A DNA stretch of 64,000 bases, from assembly GCA_002077065.1 (NCBI GenBank), contig NAJO01000041.1, positions 124,001-188,000 of the forward strand, written 5' to 3'. The stretch's first letter is position 1. Each line of letters opens with the position of its first letter. The DNA comes from Cryoendolithus antarcticus (Eukaryota; Ascomycota; Dothideomycetes; Cladosporiales; Cladosporiaceae). Shown one piece after another: positions 1 through 11,230 of the stretch. A model generated the notes under the pieces. It had not been told where the DNA came from, did no database searches, and saw nothing but the letters and a program-made list of their open reading frames with translations. Position numbers and translations under genes: made by a program.

Positions 1-903
1 GCGAGACGAGGACGACTCCGAAGCATACACCGAGCTGCAAGATGTGAATGATCAAATGGTTTTGATCTTCTACACAGCACAGATGTTCTTGCGCAGGCGT
101 CTGAATCAGATACATCGAGAGATGTACGGACCGGAATGCATGGAGCAGACTTTGCCTGAGGTCAAGCAGATCTTGATCGGCCACGTGACGGTGATCGAAG
201 AATGGCGAAAAAGGCTTCCACCGCCATTGCAGTGGAAAGATGACGACCCACCACCAAAGGAGATCCTACATGCCCGACTGAGAGCGAAATACTGGGGCGC
301 CAAGTACGTCGTCAATCGCGTCTTCCTGGACTATGCTCTACACATCATGTCGCATGTTGCAGAGAAACGACGGGTCGAAGACGTCGCGTTGGACGTGCGG
401 AATCAGCCACGAGACCCAGCAGAAGTGCATCTGTTCAAAGCAATACAAAACATGGGCGAACCTCATGTCTGGCAAGCTTCGCAGGAATGCATCAAGGCTG
501 CGATGCACAGTACGGTGGCCTTTGACGGGGTACCAGACCGCTTGATCGTGACTAACATTCACGGTACGGCACATGCGTAAGTACTCTCTCTTCCTTGGGT
601 CTACTGAGTGTATTGCAACTAACATGTGGCAGGCAATTCGGCAACATGCTCGTGTTGGCAGCGGCGTACAATCATCAGGTACTGCGCCAGCTTGTACCAG
701 CGGACCGCTTTTCAGAATTACTCGAGCGCACTATACGATTTCTGCGACGACTCTCACCAATCTCGTCGACCTGCAAGCAGGACTGCGGAATTCTGGAGAA
801 ACTCAGTCGACACCTGTTCCCTGTGAAGGACGACGTCAAGGCGGTGTATCGCAACGAAGGTATAGTGGAGTCGGTCTCGGCATCAAACTCGTTCACCACC
901 TGA
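1..903 (+). CDS. Fungal-specific (Zn2Cys6-type) transcription factor, 3' part only
   Basis: This is the C-terminal part of a fungal regulator whose start lies before the window. The frame is open from base 2 and runs to 576. A GTAAGT donor at 577 and a CAG acceptor at 630-632 define a 56 bp intron, and the second exon runs 633-903 to TGA. The junction restores a continuous helix-rich protein (..GTAHAQFGNMLVLAAAYN..). The style, with amphipathic helices, an RLPPPLQW-like segment and conserved Trp/Pro, is that of the middle homology region of Zn2Cys6 regulators. The zinc cluster itself would lie upstream and is not seen, so the DNA-binding class is inferred. The target pathway is unknown. Confidence 0.6.
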
Positions 904-2640
904 GTGGTCGAAATAGTCTATCGCAGAGATTGAGAATGGGCGTCAATCGCTAGCATTGATTCGATGACCGGCAGCACACAATATGACAAACCGGTGTGAC
1001 AGCCGCCTCACGATTGCCACGAAGCGCCAGGGAGCCGCCTCACGGTCACGTTGCTGGGTATCTCCAACATGCCGCACACCGCTAAGTCGCCTTTCAAGAA
1101 ACTCTCTGCAAACTCTATGATCGGTCCACAGGCGGTATTATAGCACATTACGGCTCCGCGGACCATCGGAGGCAAACGCCTCGCCTCACTATCATACACC
1201 ACCTTCCCAGATCATCACATCCAACCTCTCTGATTTTCGGATTCTACTGGCGTTACATGCGTGGGCGGCTCGAGCGTTGTCATTTGATTGCAAAGTTTTG
1301 CAGATCTGCGAGGGCGCAAATGTCACCACGGCTGAGGCGGCGAAACCTGATCGTTTGCGCACGCATGATGGGCCGGCCATGAGGTCCTTTCATTTGACAG
1401 CACGGAGTTGCGTGGGTCAATGTACGCCGCATAGGTACATGTGTATAGTAGTGGCGAGTCAGTAGCATAGCGGAACAGTGCCCAAATGGTATTGTGCACG
1501 AGTAAGCATCGCTATCTGTCATTCCGCATGTCACGCGTGCGTGCTCGTGCTGCCCACGGGGTTGTTCGTCGCGCGATCTACACGTGTGCAGACGCTGATC
1601 GCAGACGCCGATCCCAAAATCCAGACCTCATCTCGCGTTCGTAACGGTGACGCCTCGCCTACATTGCCGTCTCTCGAGCAAGTCATTCCTCGCCACTGAA
1701 CCTCTGTGAATATCGTGCGCTGGTGCGTCTATGGCGAAGTTCGGTCACGGAGAGCAACACCGCGTGCCGAACCAATACATCGGCATCGGCACGTTAGAAA
1801 AGGCATACGGCCCGAGTAATGACAGGCCTTGGTACCGACTTCCTTTCAAACACGTCATGTCCCATGCACGAGCACTGGTAGTGAAACGCCCTGACCCAGA
1901 AAACACTCGAACGTTAATCCCGGGCGCCTGGTCCCTGGAATCGCCATCTTAGACGCTTAAACGGCTGGATACGATATAATATCTCGGTCACAGATATTGC
2001 GAAATGATTAACTAACGCAGGATTGGATTCTGCGCTATGTGGCTTGTCACGTAAAGTATATGCATCCTCGGCTTGAGATCGCACTGGGATGCTCGGAGCG
2101 CGGTGCGCTGCCGTGCGGGGATGTGTGTAATCTGTAACGACTTCAAGGCGGGTAGATGCATGGAAGCACCGTGTGTGGACACGGTGTGAGGAGCATACCA
2201 GATGGCTCTTCGGGGTGTAGTGATGGTGAATCGGTGGCGATGCCAGGCATTATGGCGTTCCTTCGACCTTGGATTGAGAGGTAGAGATGCTCATGTTTCA
2301 GTTGGCGCCGGACTGAGGTCCGTCAAGAAATCTCAGCCAATGAGCAGGGCTTAAGCGCCTGCGAGAGCGCTTCGAGGGCGCCGGCATGCACTGAGAGCTC
2401 ACATTGTCTACGAGATCTCTGCTATCTTGAGGGCGAGTAAGATGTTGACGCATAGAGACATTCAGGTAGTGTTTCAAAGTATTTCGAGACATTGACGCCG
2501 CATATGTGCGTCTCTTGGTGAGCTGGTCCATGTATGTAGAATGATTCAGTAACGACGATGAGCCAAACACGGGGTTTATGTTGCTTCGCGAAGGCACTGC
2601 TCCATGGTCAACGCAATCCTAAAGTGACCCAGAGTGCAGC
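904..2640. other. Long intergenic stretch without a recognisable gene
   Basis: About 1.7 kb. Both strands contain only short open frames (up to about 99 codons) with no family resemblance and no splice pattern joining them. The longest, at 2298-2597 on the minus strand and 1731-1952 on the plus strand, look like chance. No tRNA, repeat array or transposon end was recognised. Confidence 0.6.
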
Positions 2641-3120
2641 ATGTCACCCGCTCCCATCACCTCATCCAGCATCACCTGCGACGTCCTCAGTCCAAACTAT
2701 ATCACCCTCGAGAGATCCACTTTCATCGCCGCTCTCACGACTTGCGTCCTCATCACTCTGCTATCCCTCACTGCGCTGGCCATCATAGCGTTACGCGAAC
2801 ATAATCGAAGGAAGCGCGATAAGAGCGCTCGCGACCAAGGCAGGAAGTCCCGATACGTCAATCGCATATCAACGATACGCAAAGAAGTCGACACCTCGTT
2901 CTCTAGTCAGTACAACGGATGCCTGTACGTCGAGCCGGAGAACCCGTATCTGCAGCCTCAAAGTCCTGTAGAGACGCAGCATGAGGAATGGCCGAGCGTG
3001 TTCGAGGTGCCTGCAGTCCCAGCTGTTCCGACCGAGGCTGCTCGGGTGCATGACAGGGATAGGAAGGGAAGAAGTCTGGTGTTTGATGGCAGAAAAGGGC
3101 AATGGTTTCCCAGGCGATGA
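2641..3120 (+). CDS. Small single-pass membrane protein, unknown function
   Basis: An ATG-initiated frame of 159 codons without introns. Residues about 27-50 form one strongly hydrophobic helix (core LITLLSLTALAIIAL), followed at once by a very basic juxtamembrane segment (REHNRRKRDK). This predicts a single-pass protein with a cytosolic C-terminal tail by the positive-inside rule. The tail contains a Pro/Val/Ala repeat (VPAVPAVP) and a basic C-terminus. No known family was recognised. The frame is short, but the ATG, hydrophobic helix and basic stop-transfer sequence make it more credible than the surrounding frames. It converges on the RED-like gene. Confidence 0.5.
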   Translation: MSPAPITSSSITCDVLSPNYITLERSTFIAALTTCVLITLLSLTALAIIALREHNRRKRDKSARDQGRKSRYVNRISTIRKEVDTSFSSQYNGCLYVEPENPYLQPQSPVETQHEEWPSVFEVPAVPAVPTEAARVHDRDRKGRSLVFDGRKGQWFPRR

Positions 3121-3573
3121 ACTCGAGAAGGTGGACGACAGCGAACGGATCGCTGTCTCGGTGGGATGCTTCATCCCTTCCCCTGTATGTATCAATTGCA
3201 CCGCGACTGGTCGACAGGTAAAGCGGCGATAGCGAGAGCGTAATGGGGTATGTGTCCAACAAACGACAATCGCACTCTCGGCGGAACGCCTCAAGTCTCC
3301 TGGGCAGCTATATTCCGCGACAGGACTCGCTCCACAGCATAGCGACGCCACTGGAAGTGATATGGGTCGGATTCTATGCAGACGACACGATTGAGCACGG
3401 TACGGCATGTCTCCCGACTAGATGTGTGGCAGCCGCATGGCGACTTAGTGCATGTCCAGTTCAGCGCCTCGACAGAGGAGCTAACATTGTTCGCTTCGAA
3501 GGGACGTGTAATCAAGGGCCAACCGCTCTATCACGAACGAGCGCAGCGAAAATGGATGACGACTCCCACTCTT
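3121..3573. other. Convergent intergenic region
   Basis: It lies between the ends of the small membrane protein gene (plus) and the RED-like gene (minus), so it should hold both 3' UTRs. Open frames crossing it (for example the minus-strand frame 2869-3408 and the plus-strand frame 3243-3617) overlap real genes or are Arg/Ser/Cys-rich and look like shadows. Nothing else was seen. Confidence 0.55.
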
Positions 3574-5223
3574 CTACTTCTTCCCACCCTCCCTCCTCCC
3601 CTCCAGCACCTTCATGATATCTCCCATTGAATTAGCATCGCCCTTCCGCTTCTTCGGCTTTCGCTGCTTCTCCTTCCCGCCTCCCTTACCACCTTCGCTC
3701 TCAGAGCCCTCTCCACCGGCATCCTTCCACTCAGATAGCTTGATCTTCGTGCCGTCGCCATCCGCATCAGCCTCGTCGTCCAGCCGACTGCTCCCGAAGC
3801 CCATGTCCATGTCCTGAAGGTCACGATCATCGTTGGCGAGCATCTGAGCGCGCTTCTTGCGCTTCGTCGCTTCTTCTGCGGTTGCTGCATCGGCTTCTGG
3901 ATTGGCGCCGGAGCGGAGAGGATCGAGTTTCGCGGCTTTCTTGATGACATCCTGGATGCCTGCCATTCGAGCTTGGACGTCTTCTTCAGGTGCTGAGCTG
4001 GTGTCGCCGAAGTAATTGCGTTTCGGTGGTGCTGAGGAGACAGCTGGCAATGCTGCCGGTGAAGCGGTCCGCGGTGGTACTGCTGGGACGATTTCGCCAT
4101 CTTCATCGGAGCTCAGATCGTCCGCTGCTGGCGCCGGTGGCTTGTCGCGCATAGGCACTGCAGCAGCATCGCTCTCGTCGCTGTCGTCGTCATCATTGGC
4201 ATCAGGAAGTGGATTGTAGTCCGCACCCACGCCCTCGAAGATGTCTTCTTCCTCATCGTCTAAAGCCTGTCCGTCGACCTCGGTCACCGCGGTGAGTGCA
4301 GGTACTACCACATCAGCACCGAGCACCGCCTTACTAGCGTCCGGAGCGTGTAGTACCGCCTGCTCCCCCGCAGTCGGAGCTTTGCGCACTCTCCTCTTCA
4401 CTTTGCCATCCTCATCTACCGATACTAGTATTTCGCGGCCCCTCGAATCGGTCTCCACCCTCGACTTCTTCTTACCGTCCACCTTCGCCCAGCGGTCGTT
4501 CAACTTTGGTGCAGCTGCATCTCGCGCCTCCGCAGCTGCCCTCCTCTGCGCCTTGAGTTCCGCCAGCAGATCGTCCCTTGTCCTCTTCTTACCAGCACCC
4601 GTCACTGCAACCACGCCCTTCTTCTCCACCTTCTCCTTCTTCACCGGCTCGACGAATTTCTCGGCAGCCTTCTCCAGCTCATCTTCGAGATCCTCCTCTC
4701 CAGCACGGTCAGCTTCCTCCTCCTCCTTCTTGCCTAAGCCCATCACATCCTCCCCAGCCTTCACCCTTTCCAACAGCTTTCGATCTAGTCCCTTGATCAA
4801 ATGCGTATTCTCCACGTTGCCACCAGTGATCTCATCCCGTAATGCGAAGTAGACCTCAGGACTGATCTGGTCCAGTTTCATCTGCTCCTCTAGCGCCTTC
4901 AGCCTCTCCGCCTTGTCATCCACTGTCGTTTCCTCGGCGCGTGCCTTCGCGCGGTCGGTGTAGTCGGCGCCGAACTTTGTACCTCGAGGAGCAGACGACT
5001 TGAACTTCTTCGTGGGTCGCAGAGCTGCATTGCGCTCGCGGACTTGGCGGGCAAAGTCCACGCCTGCACTCCCGTTGGAGAGGTTTCGTGGGGTCATGGG
5101 CACAAAGCTGGACTTTTTCCCACCAAGAGCACCGCCATTCGTTCTGCTCGATGGAGAGGCCGCAGACCCATCTTGCTCAGCCGATTTGCTCGCCAGCAGC
5201 TTGCGGAACTCCTGGTTGTTCAT
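3574..5223 (-). CDS. RED-like (IK homologue) spliceosome-associated protein
   Basis: A single uninterrupted frame of 549 aa starts at ATG 5221-5223 and stops at TAG 3574-3576. The N-terminus carries the RED-family hallmark: MNNQEFRKLLAS, a low-complexity linker, then a basic segment ending in GADYTDRAKARAEE (about residues 85-100). The RED_N region follows, with a conserved helical stretch around LKALEEQMKLDQISPEVYF and the segment THLIKGLDRKLLERVK. The rest is acidic/basic and disordered, ending with a Lys-rich segment and GDIMKVLEGRR. In animals RED/IK pairs with SMU1 in the spliceosomal B complex, so the fungal homologue is expected to be a nuclear splicing factor. It shares a 416 bp upstream region with the divergent GH43 gene. 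The family call rests on the N-terminal motif; the middle is poorly conserved. Confidence 0.8.
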   Translation of the reverse strand: MNNQEFRKLLASKSAEQDGSAASPSSRTNGGALGGKKSSFVPMTPRNLSNGSAGVDFARQVRERNAALRPTKKFKSSAPRGTKFGADYTDRAKARAEETTVDDKAERLKALEEQMKLDQISPEVYFALRDEITGGNVENTHLIKGLDRKLLERVKAGEDVMGLGKKEEEEADRAGEEDLEDELEKAAEKFVEPVKKEKVEKKGVVAVTGAGKKRTRDDLLAELKAQRRAAAEARDAAAPKLNDRWAKVDGKKKSRVETDSRGREILVSVDEDGKVKRRVRKAPTAGEQAVLHAPDASKAVLGADVVVPALTAVTEVDGQALDDEEEDIFEGVGADYNPLPDANDDDDSDESDAAAVPMRDKPPAPAADDLSSDEDGEIVPAVPPRTASPAALPAVSSAPPKRNYFGDTSSAPEEDVQARMAGIQDVIKKAAKLDPLRSGANPEADAATAEEATKRKKRAQMLANDDRDLQDMDMGFGSSRLDDEADADGDGTKIKLSEWKDAGGEGSESEGGKGGGKEKQRKPKKRKGDANSMGDIMKVLEGRREGGKK

Positions 5224-5558
5224 GATGATCGCGATCGCTCAATCAGCATACCTTGCACGAGATCGCTCTATCGTGCATCATGCACGCGACGATACCATCG
5301 TTACAAATCTTGGTGTTCAAGTCGAGAGTGTTGATCCGTATTGACTGCAGTGACTACTTTAGAGTGATGATCTGCCACGTGAAAAGCGGGTCTGCTCCCC
5401 ACATCGGGAGTACCTGCCAAGACAGAGTTGATGTCACTTCACCCCGCTGCCCTCCCCCAGTGTTTCTCCGCACTTTGACTGCCCATGACATCCTATCCGG
5501 TGAGGTCCACGATGCTATGACTGGGAGCATCGCGGAGTAGCAAGGACCTGCAATGTAG

Positions 5559-5563
5559 TATAA
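5559..5563 (+). promoter_or_regulatory. Candidate TATA box for the GH43 gene
   Basis: TATAA (context GTAGTATAAGAACGG) lies 77 bp upstream of the GH43 start codon at 5640, a usual place for a TATA element in fungal inducible genes. A CACGTG at 5376-5381 lies further up in the same divergent promoter. Both are sequence matches only. Confidence 0.4.
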
Positions 5564-5639
5564 GAACGGTGAGTCTCAAGGACTCAGATCAACTTCTCTC
5601 TTCTGCTCTATCGTAAGGGCTATTCGCGATTCCTCCAGT

Positions 5640-6976
5640 ATGCTCAACTCTTATATCTACTTCGGTCTGGCGAGTCTGGCGTCTTCCGCCCTTGCTCAAT
5701 CGAGCAATGCCGCCACCTACACGAATCCGATCTTGGACGGAGTCGGAGCTGATCCGTGGGTGATCAAAGATGGCAACGTGAGCGTGGTACTGGACGCCGT
5801 CTGCGGAGTAAATGCTCACACAAGCAGATTTACTACATGACCTACACCACAAGCACGAACATTACTATACTCAGGAGCAACAGCCTGACAGACTGGAACA
5901 ATGCTGATGCTGCGCTGGCGTTCGCTCCTCCCGTAGGCCAAGTTAGATGCTGCTCGATCTCCACTCGCTGAGTATTCCGATACAGTACGGCTTCCCATAC
6001 TCGACCGATCTATGGGCTCCTGAGGTAAGCGTGGTATCTCCGAGGCTTCTCCCAACTCGAGTACGGAGTCATGACTGTCATACAGTTGCATAAGATCGAC
6101 GGAAAGTGGCTGATTATATTTACTGCTGACCCAAACTACGGTGCGTCTCTCTCCAGGGCCTGCCATTTATTAAAACAGCCACTGATACGAAGTGCAGACA
6201 GTCCGCCGCCGGAGATCGATGCATTTTGCCCCTTCAACTGTCCCGCAGTGTACCACCGGATGTTCGTCCTCGAGGGCAGCGGCAGCGACCCTTTCACAAG
6301 CAACTATACCATGAAGGGCGAACTCAACACCTTCGATCAGTTCGCAATTGATGGCACGTACTTCCAACACTCGTCCGGATTGTACCACGTATACAGTTGC
6401 TGGTACGATGCGTTTTCTTCCTGGCCTGCTATGCTCTGCATCACTCGTTTAGACGACCCGTGGACAGTAGCTTCCAACGTAACAGAACGCCAGGTCATTT
6501 CCGCCCCAACGAACCCCTGGGAACAAACGCCGTACGGCAGAGCAGTGAACCACCGCCTCGCATCGAACGAAGGGCCTCAGCAGCTTACCAACAAAAAGAC
6601 CAACCAGACTTTCATCATTTATTCCGCCGCTCGCAGTGACAATCGCAACTACTGTCTCGGCCAACTCGAGCTCATCGGCAACGATCCCATGAACCCACAA
6701 GACTGGCGCAAGAACAACGACGGCTGTGTCTTCTACCAGAACCCTCTAGAGCATGCGTACGGCGTGGGACATGCCAGCTTCACTACTAGTCCTGACGGGA
6801 GTGAAGATTGGATCGTTTACCACGGTCTCGAAACAACCAGTCCTGGATGGGGAGGGCGCACTATTAGGACGCAGAAGTTCACTTGGAATGAAGATGGGTC
6901 GCCTAAGTTCCCTCGTCCTGGGTATGGGCCCTATGCTGTGCCGAGTGGGCAAAATGCCAGTATGGGGATGTACTGA
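5640..6976 (+). CDS. Secreted glycoside hydrolase family 43 (arabinanase/xylosidase type)
   Basis: Five exons fit frame and family: 5640-5777, 5828-5932, 5986-6024, 6086-6140 and 6198-6976, giving 371 aa. Residues 1-20 are a signal peptide (MLNSYIYFGLASLASSALAQ). The GH43 five-bladed propeller follows. The putative catalytic base is Asp38 in GADPWV, the pKa-modulating Asp is near 164 (AIDG) and the general acid Glu is near 237 (NEGPQQ). The motif LWAPELHKIDGKW is restored exactly across the exon 3/4 junction, which supports the model. Family members cleave arabinan, arabinoxylan or xylo-oligosaccharides in plant cell walls; the substrate cannot be fixed from sequence. The intron 2 donor (GTAGGC) is weak. 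C-terminal Trp/Gly-rich strands complete the domain and no carbohydrate-binding module is present. Confidence 0.88.
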
Positions 6977-7372
6977 TCGTTTGATCATCAGAGAATTGGT
7001 CAGCGTACCAGCTACCTTTCGGCCGATAGACATTAGGCCTGCGATGGTGGACCGTCCGGGTAAATGGCTCGAAGCGTCGCTGAGCGCTCGTGTGAGGAAC
7101 TCAGATACAACTGCCAGATTTGTACACAACGCCGTAGTCATAGTGGCTAGTCCGCGCCGTGAGAGCAGTGCATTGTTCTATAATCGGAGCTCGGAGAAGT
7201 ATCAAGGTTGGTGCCGTGTGTTGCCCGCCTGCATGCCTTGAAGCCTACTGCAGTACCGAGGATAATGTAGCACAAAAAGCGATGTACCTCCACCTTGACA
7301 TGAGCTCGCATATCGTTGCAACAGGGCTGTAGCGACACTACTTTGGTCTCATTGATTCGGATCATTACGGTT
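6977..7372. other. Intergenic, GH43 to monooxygenase
   Basis: 396 bp between tandem plus-strand genes. No gene or clear repeat is seen. It must hold the GH43 3' UTR and the monooxygenase promoter. Confidence 0.6.
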
Positions 7373-9312
7373 ATGGCTACTTCGGACCCTTTGTCGTCGC
7401 TCGAGGGCGATATGCTCGATGTCGCACCTGGGGTCAAGGTGGTCGATGGAGATATCAAAGCTACAGATCACATTGAGCGACTACCCAATGTGGCGAATGG
7501 AACGAACGAGTCTGTACAGAATAGTCACACCAATGAAACTGTCAAGCACCAGTGTGATGTGCTCGTTGTTGGTGCTGGGTTCAGTACGTTGATACTGACG
7601 TCAAGCTAACTTCATCGCCGTTGATGCTAACATTATGCATCTAGGTGGTATTACAGCCATCCATCGTTTCCGGAAGCTGGGTCTCAAGGTGAAGTGCTTC
7701 GAAGCCGGTGGAGATTTCGGTGGTGTATGGTACTGGAATCGCTACCCCGGCGCGCGCGTTGACTCCGAAGCACCCTTCTACCAGCTCAACATCCCGGAAG
7801 TCTACCAAGACTTCACGTTCTCGCAGCGATTTCCTGGGCATGTCGAATTGCGCCGGTATATGGCGCATATTGACAAAGTACTCGGCTTGCGTCAAGACGT
7901 GACGTTCAACGCACAGGTTATCAGCGCAACGTTCGATGAGGCGAAAGGCTTGTGGACAATGAAGACTGCCGCGGGCCACGAGGCGACGTGCAAGTACTTG
8001 ATGCTGGCAAGTGGATTGCTGCATCGGAAGTACACGCCCGACTTGCCTGGACTTGACAGGTACAAGGGCAAGCTGGTGCACTCAGCGTCGTACCCGGAAG
8101 ACCTCGACTGCACTGGCAAGAGGGTCGGCCTGGTCGGTGCGGGCGCGACTGCCGTGCAAATAACGCAGGAGCTGGGCAAGGAGGCGGCCGAACTGACAGT
8201 CTTCCTTCGAAGACCGAGCTACTGTCTCCCTATGGGTCAGCGCAAGATGACTGAAGAAGAGCAGACACAGTGGAAGAGCTTCTACCCCAGTCTCTTCTCG
8301 TCCGGACGGGACTCGAGAGTAGGGTTTCCGGCGGATCCAAAGCCGCAGGGTGCGTTGGAGGTATCTGCTGAGGAGCGAAATGCTTGGTTCGAGAACACGT
8401 GGAAACGTGGAGGCTTTCACTACCAGTTGTCAGCTTACAGCGACACGCTGATCAACAAGGAGTCGAACCGTGTGGTGTACGATTTCTGGGCGTCGAAGGT
8501 GCGGGAGAGGCTCACTGATCCCAAGAAACAGGCGATTATGGCGCCGATGGAGCCTCCGTACTTCTTTGGGACGAAGCGCAATCCGTTAGAGAACGACTAC
8601 TATGAGGTGCTTAATCAAAGCAATGTTCAGCTCGTGGACCTGAAAGCCAGTCCCTTGAAGACCTTCGAAGAGACCGGCATGCGGATGAATGACGGAGTGT
8701 TGCATGAATTTGATGTAATCGTGCTCGCTACTGGTTTCGATAGCTTCACTGGGTCGTTGACGACAATGGGGCTGAGAAACAAAGATGGGGTGGATTTGAA
8801 GGATCTTTGGAAGGATGGCGTTCACACCTTCTTGGGCTTGACGATAAGTGGATTTCCCAACATGTCAGCAACCCTCCGTCGCCTACCCAGCTGGCTGTAC
8901 TGATAATACTGCAGGTTCATGTCGTATACACCACAGGCGCCCACGGCTCTCTCAAACGGCACCACAATCATTGAAGCCCAGGTCGAGACGATCGTGGATA
9001 TGATCGCCAAGATGGAGCGAGAGAATGTGAAGTCCATTGAAGCCAAAAAGGACGCCGAAGCGCAGTGGAAGAAGGCGCTCACTGACATGGCGAACATGAC
9101 CTTACTGCCGTGAGTCCCGTCTTTAATGGATCGCTGCGCGAATGGCGAATAGCTAACAGTTTCGTAGATATACCAGCTCCTGGTGGGATGGCAGCAACAT
9201 TCCGGGCAAGAAGGCTGAGGGCATGACGTATATTGGCGGGATCAACAACTATGAGAAGGAATGTCGAGCAACTATGGACGGCTGGAAAGGTTTCGAGGTT
9301 GTAGCAGCTTGA
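7373..9312 (+). CDS. Baeyer-Villiger type flavin monooxygenase
   Basis: Four exons (7373-7583, 7645-8863, 8915-9109, 9168-9312) give 589 aa. An upstream in-frame non-ATG start is not used; ATG 7373 begins MATSDPLSS. The FAD dinucleotide fold is GAGFSG (about 66-71), rebuilt across intron 1. It is followed by FEAGGDFGGVWYWNRYPGAR, typical of cyclohexanone/steroid monooxygenases. A second Rossmann motif for NADPH, GLVGAGATAVQ, and the ATGFD motif are present. The intron 2 junction rebuilds GFPNMFMSYTPQAPTALSNG, conserved in the family. The usual fingerprint F-x-G-x3-H-x3-W is here Y-K-G-K-L-V-H-S-A-S-Y-P, with Tyr in both aromatic positions. Such enzymes insert oxygen next to a ketone; the substrate is unknown. 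No secondary-metabolite cluster is visible around it. Confidence 0.88.
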
Positions 9313-9485
9313 TTCGGTGATTGAGTTGTGAGAAGGCATTGTTGGCCGGTATGAGCAGCGCGCTGTGATCCAAGGCTGTTGATCGGTGATCTGCAGAAAT
9401 ATCGGCCTGCGAAGTAAGTCTATGTAGCCGACTCCACCGTCAATCAGAGCGCCGGTTTTGAGCTTGACTGCTTTACCAAATGGAT

Positions 9486-10670
9486 TCAGTGCTTGTCGTC
9501 CGAAGTATTTGATGGTTTCGATGCTGGGAATACGTGTCCTAGGTCGCCCTTCTCGTCCTCGTGCGGCGTTTGACCTGGTACAGCGACAGCGTGTATAGCT
9601 GTATCATTGACGGCAGTAGCCTTGACAGTTGCAGGACCTTTCGCAGTGTCCTGCTTCACAGATGGCAGCACGTCCCCTCTGACCTTCTCATCCTGCCATT
9701 TTGACAGATTGAGCGTCTCATCGACTTCCTTCGTCAACTTGTCGATCTCCCGCTCAAGCTTCTCGTCTTTTGTAAACTCCGTCTGGTTGACTTCTTGCTC
9801 GCGAGCAGGTCGCGTCTCCGCCCACAATGCCTCTAAGTCATTCAGCCAGCCTAAAGCCTTAGCCAGCTGTCGAACACCTTCGTCGCAGTCCTCCAGGACC
9901 ACTACATCATCGGCCCTGCTCCCTAGCCCGCCGACGACTTCCTTGTTAATCAGCACTCTCACTGCATCTTCGCGAGCCAATTGTGGTAGACTCGCAAACG
10001 GCTGCACAGTCAGACTAGTGCCCATCACAATCACAAGATCCGCCTCAACAGGCAACATCCGATTTGCGAAAAAGGCTGCCGGGAGCTGTTCGCCAAAGAA
10101 CACGATCTCAGGCTTGACCAATCCATCGCAAGACGGGCAGCGCGGAATAGTCTTCGCAGCTACATGCTTCCTGATCTCATCCTTGTCGTAGAATAATTTG
10201 CATTCGATGCAGCTTTGCTCTGCGAAGCTGCCGTGCGCTTCGACGATCAAATCTCCGGGTACACCGGCCTCACGCTCAAGGCAATCGATATTTTGCGTGA
10301 ATAGCTTAAGCAGCAAGCCCTTATCAGCCAGTAATCGGATGAAGGAGTGGGCTAGGGTCGGACGAAATTTGCCTGGGTAAAGCTCTGCAGCTAGAGTATA
10401 AAAGGGTTCTGGATTCTGGCGGAAGTAGGCAATGTCGAACACTGCCTCTGCGTACGGCAAATTGAGTCGCGACAGATTGGCATAGAGCCCTGTCTCTGGT
10501 GATCTAAAGTCCGGGATACCTGCTGAGGTGCTGATGCCAGCTCCAGTAAGGACTACGACCTTCGAGACCGGCCGGTTCAGTATATAGTGAGCAACGCTCT
10601 CAATCGAGCGAGACTTGAGCTGTCGAGGCGGGATCGATGGCGAGATTGGCCGGCTCTCATCCTGGCCCAT
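9486..10670 (-). CDS. NAD-dependent protein deacetylase, sirtuin class I (Hst2/SIRT2-like)
   Basis: An intronless frame of 394 aa starts at ATG 10668-10670. The SIR2 core spans about residues 25-290. It has the NAD-binding GAGISTSAGIPDFRSP motif, FTQNIDCLER, catalytic His in VEAHGSF, a zinc ribbon of two CxxC pairs (CIEC and CPSC), KPEIVFFGE, and GTSLTVQPFASLP for the cofactor. The short N-terminus before the core and the long charged C-terminal tail (coiled-coil-like around KLEREIDKLTKEVDE) match Hst2-type cytosolic/nuclear sirtuins. The role is lysine deacylation of histones or other proteins using NAD+. It converges on the monooxygenase gene, with 173 bp between their ends. Confidence 0.93.
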   Translation of the reverse strand: MGQDESRPISPSIPPRQLKSRSIESVAHYILNRPVSKVVVLTGAGISTSAGIPDFRSPETGLYANLSRLNLPYAEAVFDIAYFRQNPEPFYTLAAELYPGKFRPTLAHSFIRLLADKGLLLKLFTQNIDCLEREAGVPGDLIVEAHGSFAEQSCIECKLFYDKDEIRKHVAAKTIPRCPSCDGLVKPEIVFFGEQLPAAFFANRMLPVEADLVIVMGTSLTVQPFASLPQLAREDAVRVLINKEVVGGLGSRADDVVVLEDCDEGVRQLAKALGWLNDLEALWAETRPAREQEVNQTEFTKDEKLEREIDKLTKEVDETLNLSKWQDEKVRGDVLPSVKQDTAKGPATVKATAVNDTAIHAVAVPGQTPHEDEKGDLGHVFPASKPSNTSDDKH

Positions 10671-11230
10671 CTTGAGTGGCTGATGGGGTTTGTCGTATGA
10701 TTGAGGGTTGCGATCGTGTCGATTCCCGCTGCCAGTGTTGCTCAGATGGGGCTTGAAACGGTCACGATCGCCGCCAGCGTCGTTACGGTGATGTTTGTGC
10801 TTGCGACCTATGTTTGCTAGGCTCCAATAGTCAATGCCGTAAGTGGCGAATGGTAGTGCCTTGGCTACTGTCGTGGAACTCGATGAACCGAGTTTTGGTT
10901 GTGGGACGATGCGAGCTGAACTCTGGCGGTTCGAGAACTGGGAGTATCTTTCGAAAATGTGTGTCAGACTGTGATCGATTGCATTGAGTCACTGAATTGA
11001 TGCGTACGTACAGTAGGTAGTAGTCCGACGAGTAGTTCATTTAGTTTGGTGATGTGAAATTGATCACGTGAACGCACGGACCCAGGAGATGTTAGGAGAT
11101 TGAAAAGGGGACGATGAACGGACTTCTGACCCCAGTTCATTGTCATGCAGAGTTTTCCTATGCATCGCGCTCAACAGAGTGAGCGAAGACGCTTAATCCG
11201 ATCTATCAACTCTATACCTGCCCCCATCCC
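10671..11230. other. Intergenic, sirtuin to acyltransferase
   Basis: 560 bp upstream of the sirtuin and downstream of the acyltransferase (both minus strand). Only short frames are present (up to 69 codons). No RNA gene or repeat was recognised. Confidence 0.55.

Noticed and set aside
2869..3408. 179-codon minus-strand frame
   Set aside because: Largely antisense to the small membrane protein gene, Arg/Ser/Cys-rich, with no motif.
3614..4852. Long plus-strand frames inside the RED-like gene (for example 4241-4852)
   Set aside because: Ser/Leu/Pro-rich mirror of a Lys/Glu/Asp-rich coding strand; a typical antisense shadow.
5640..9312. GH43 plus monooxygenase as a secondary-metabolite gene cluster
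   Set aside because: No polyketide synthase, NRPS, terpene synthase, P450 or cluster regulator lies nearby. The sirtuin and acyltransferase that follow are housekeeping.
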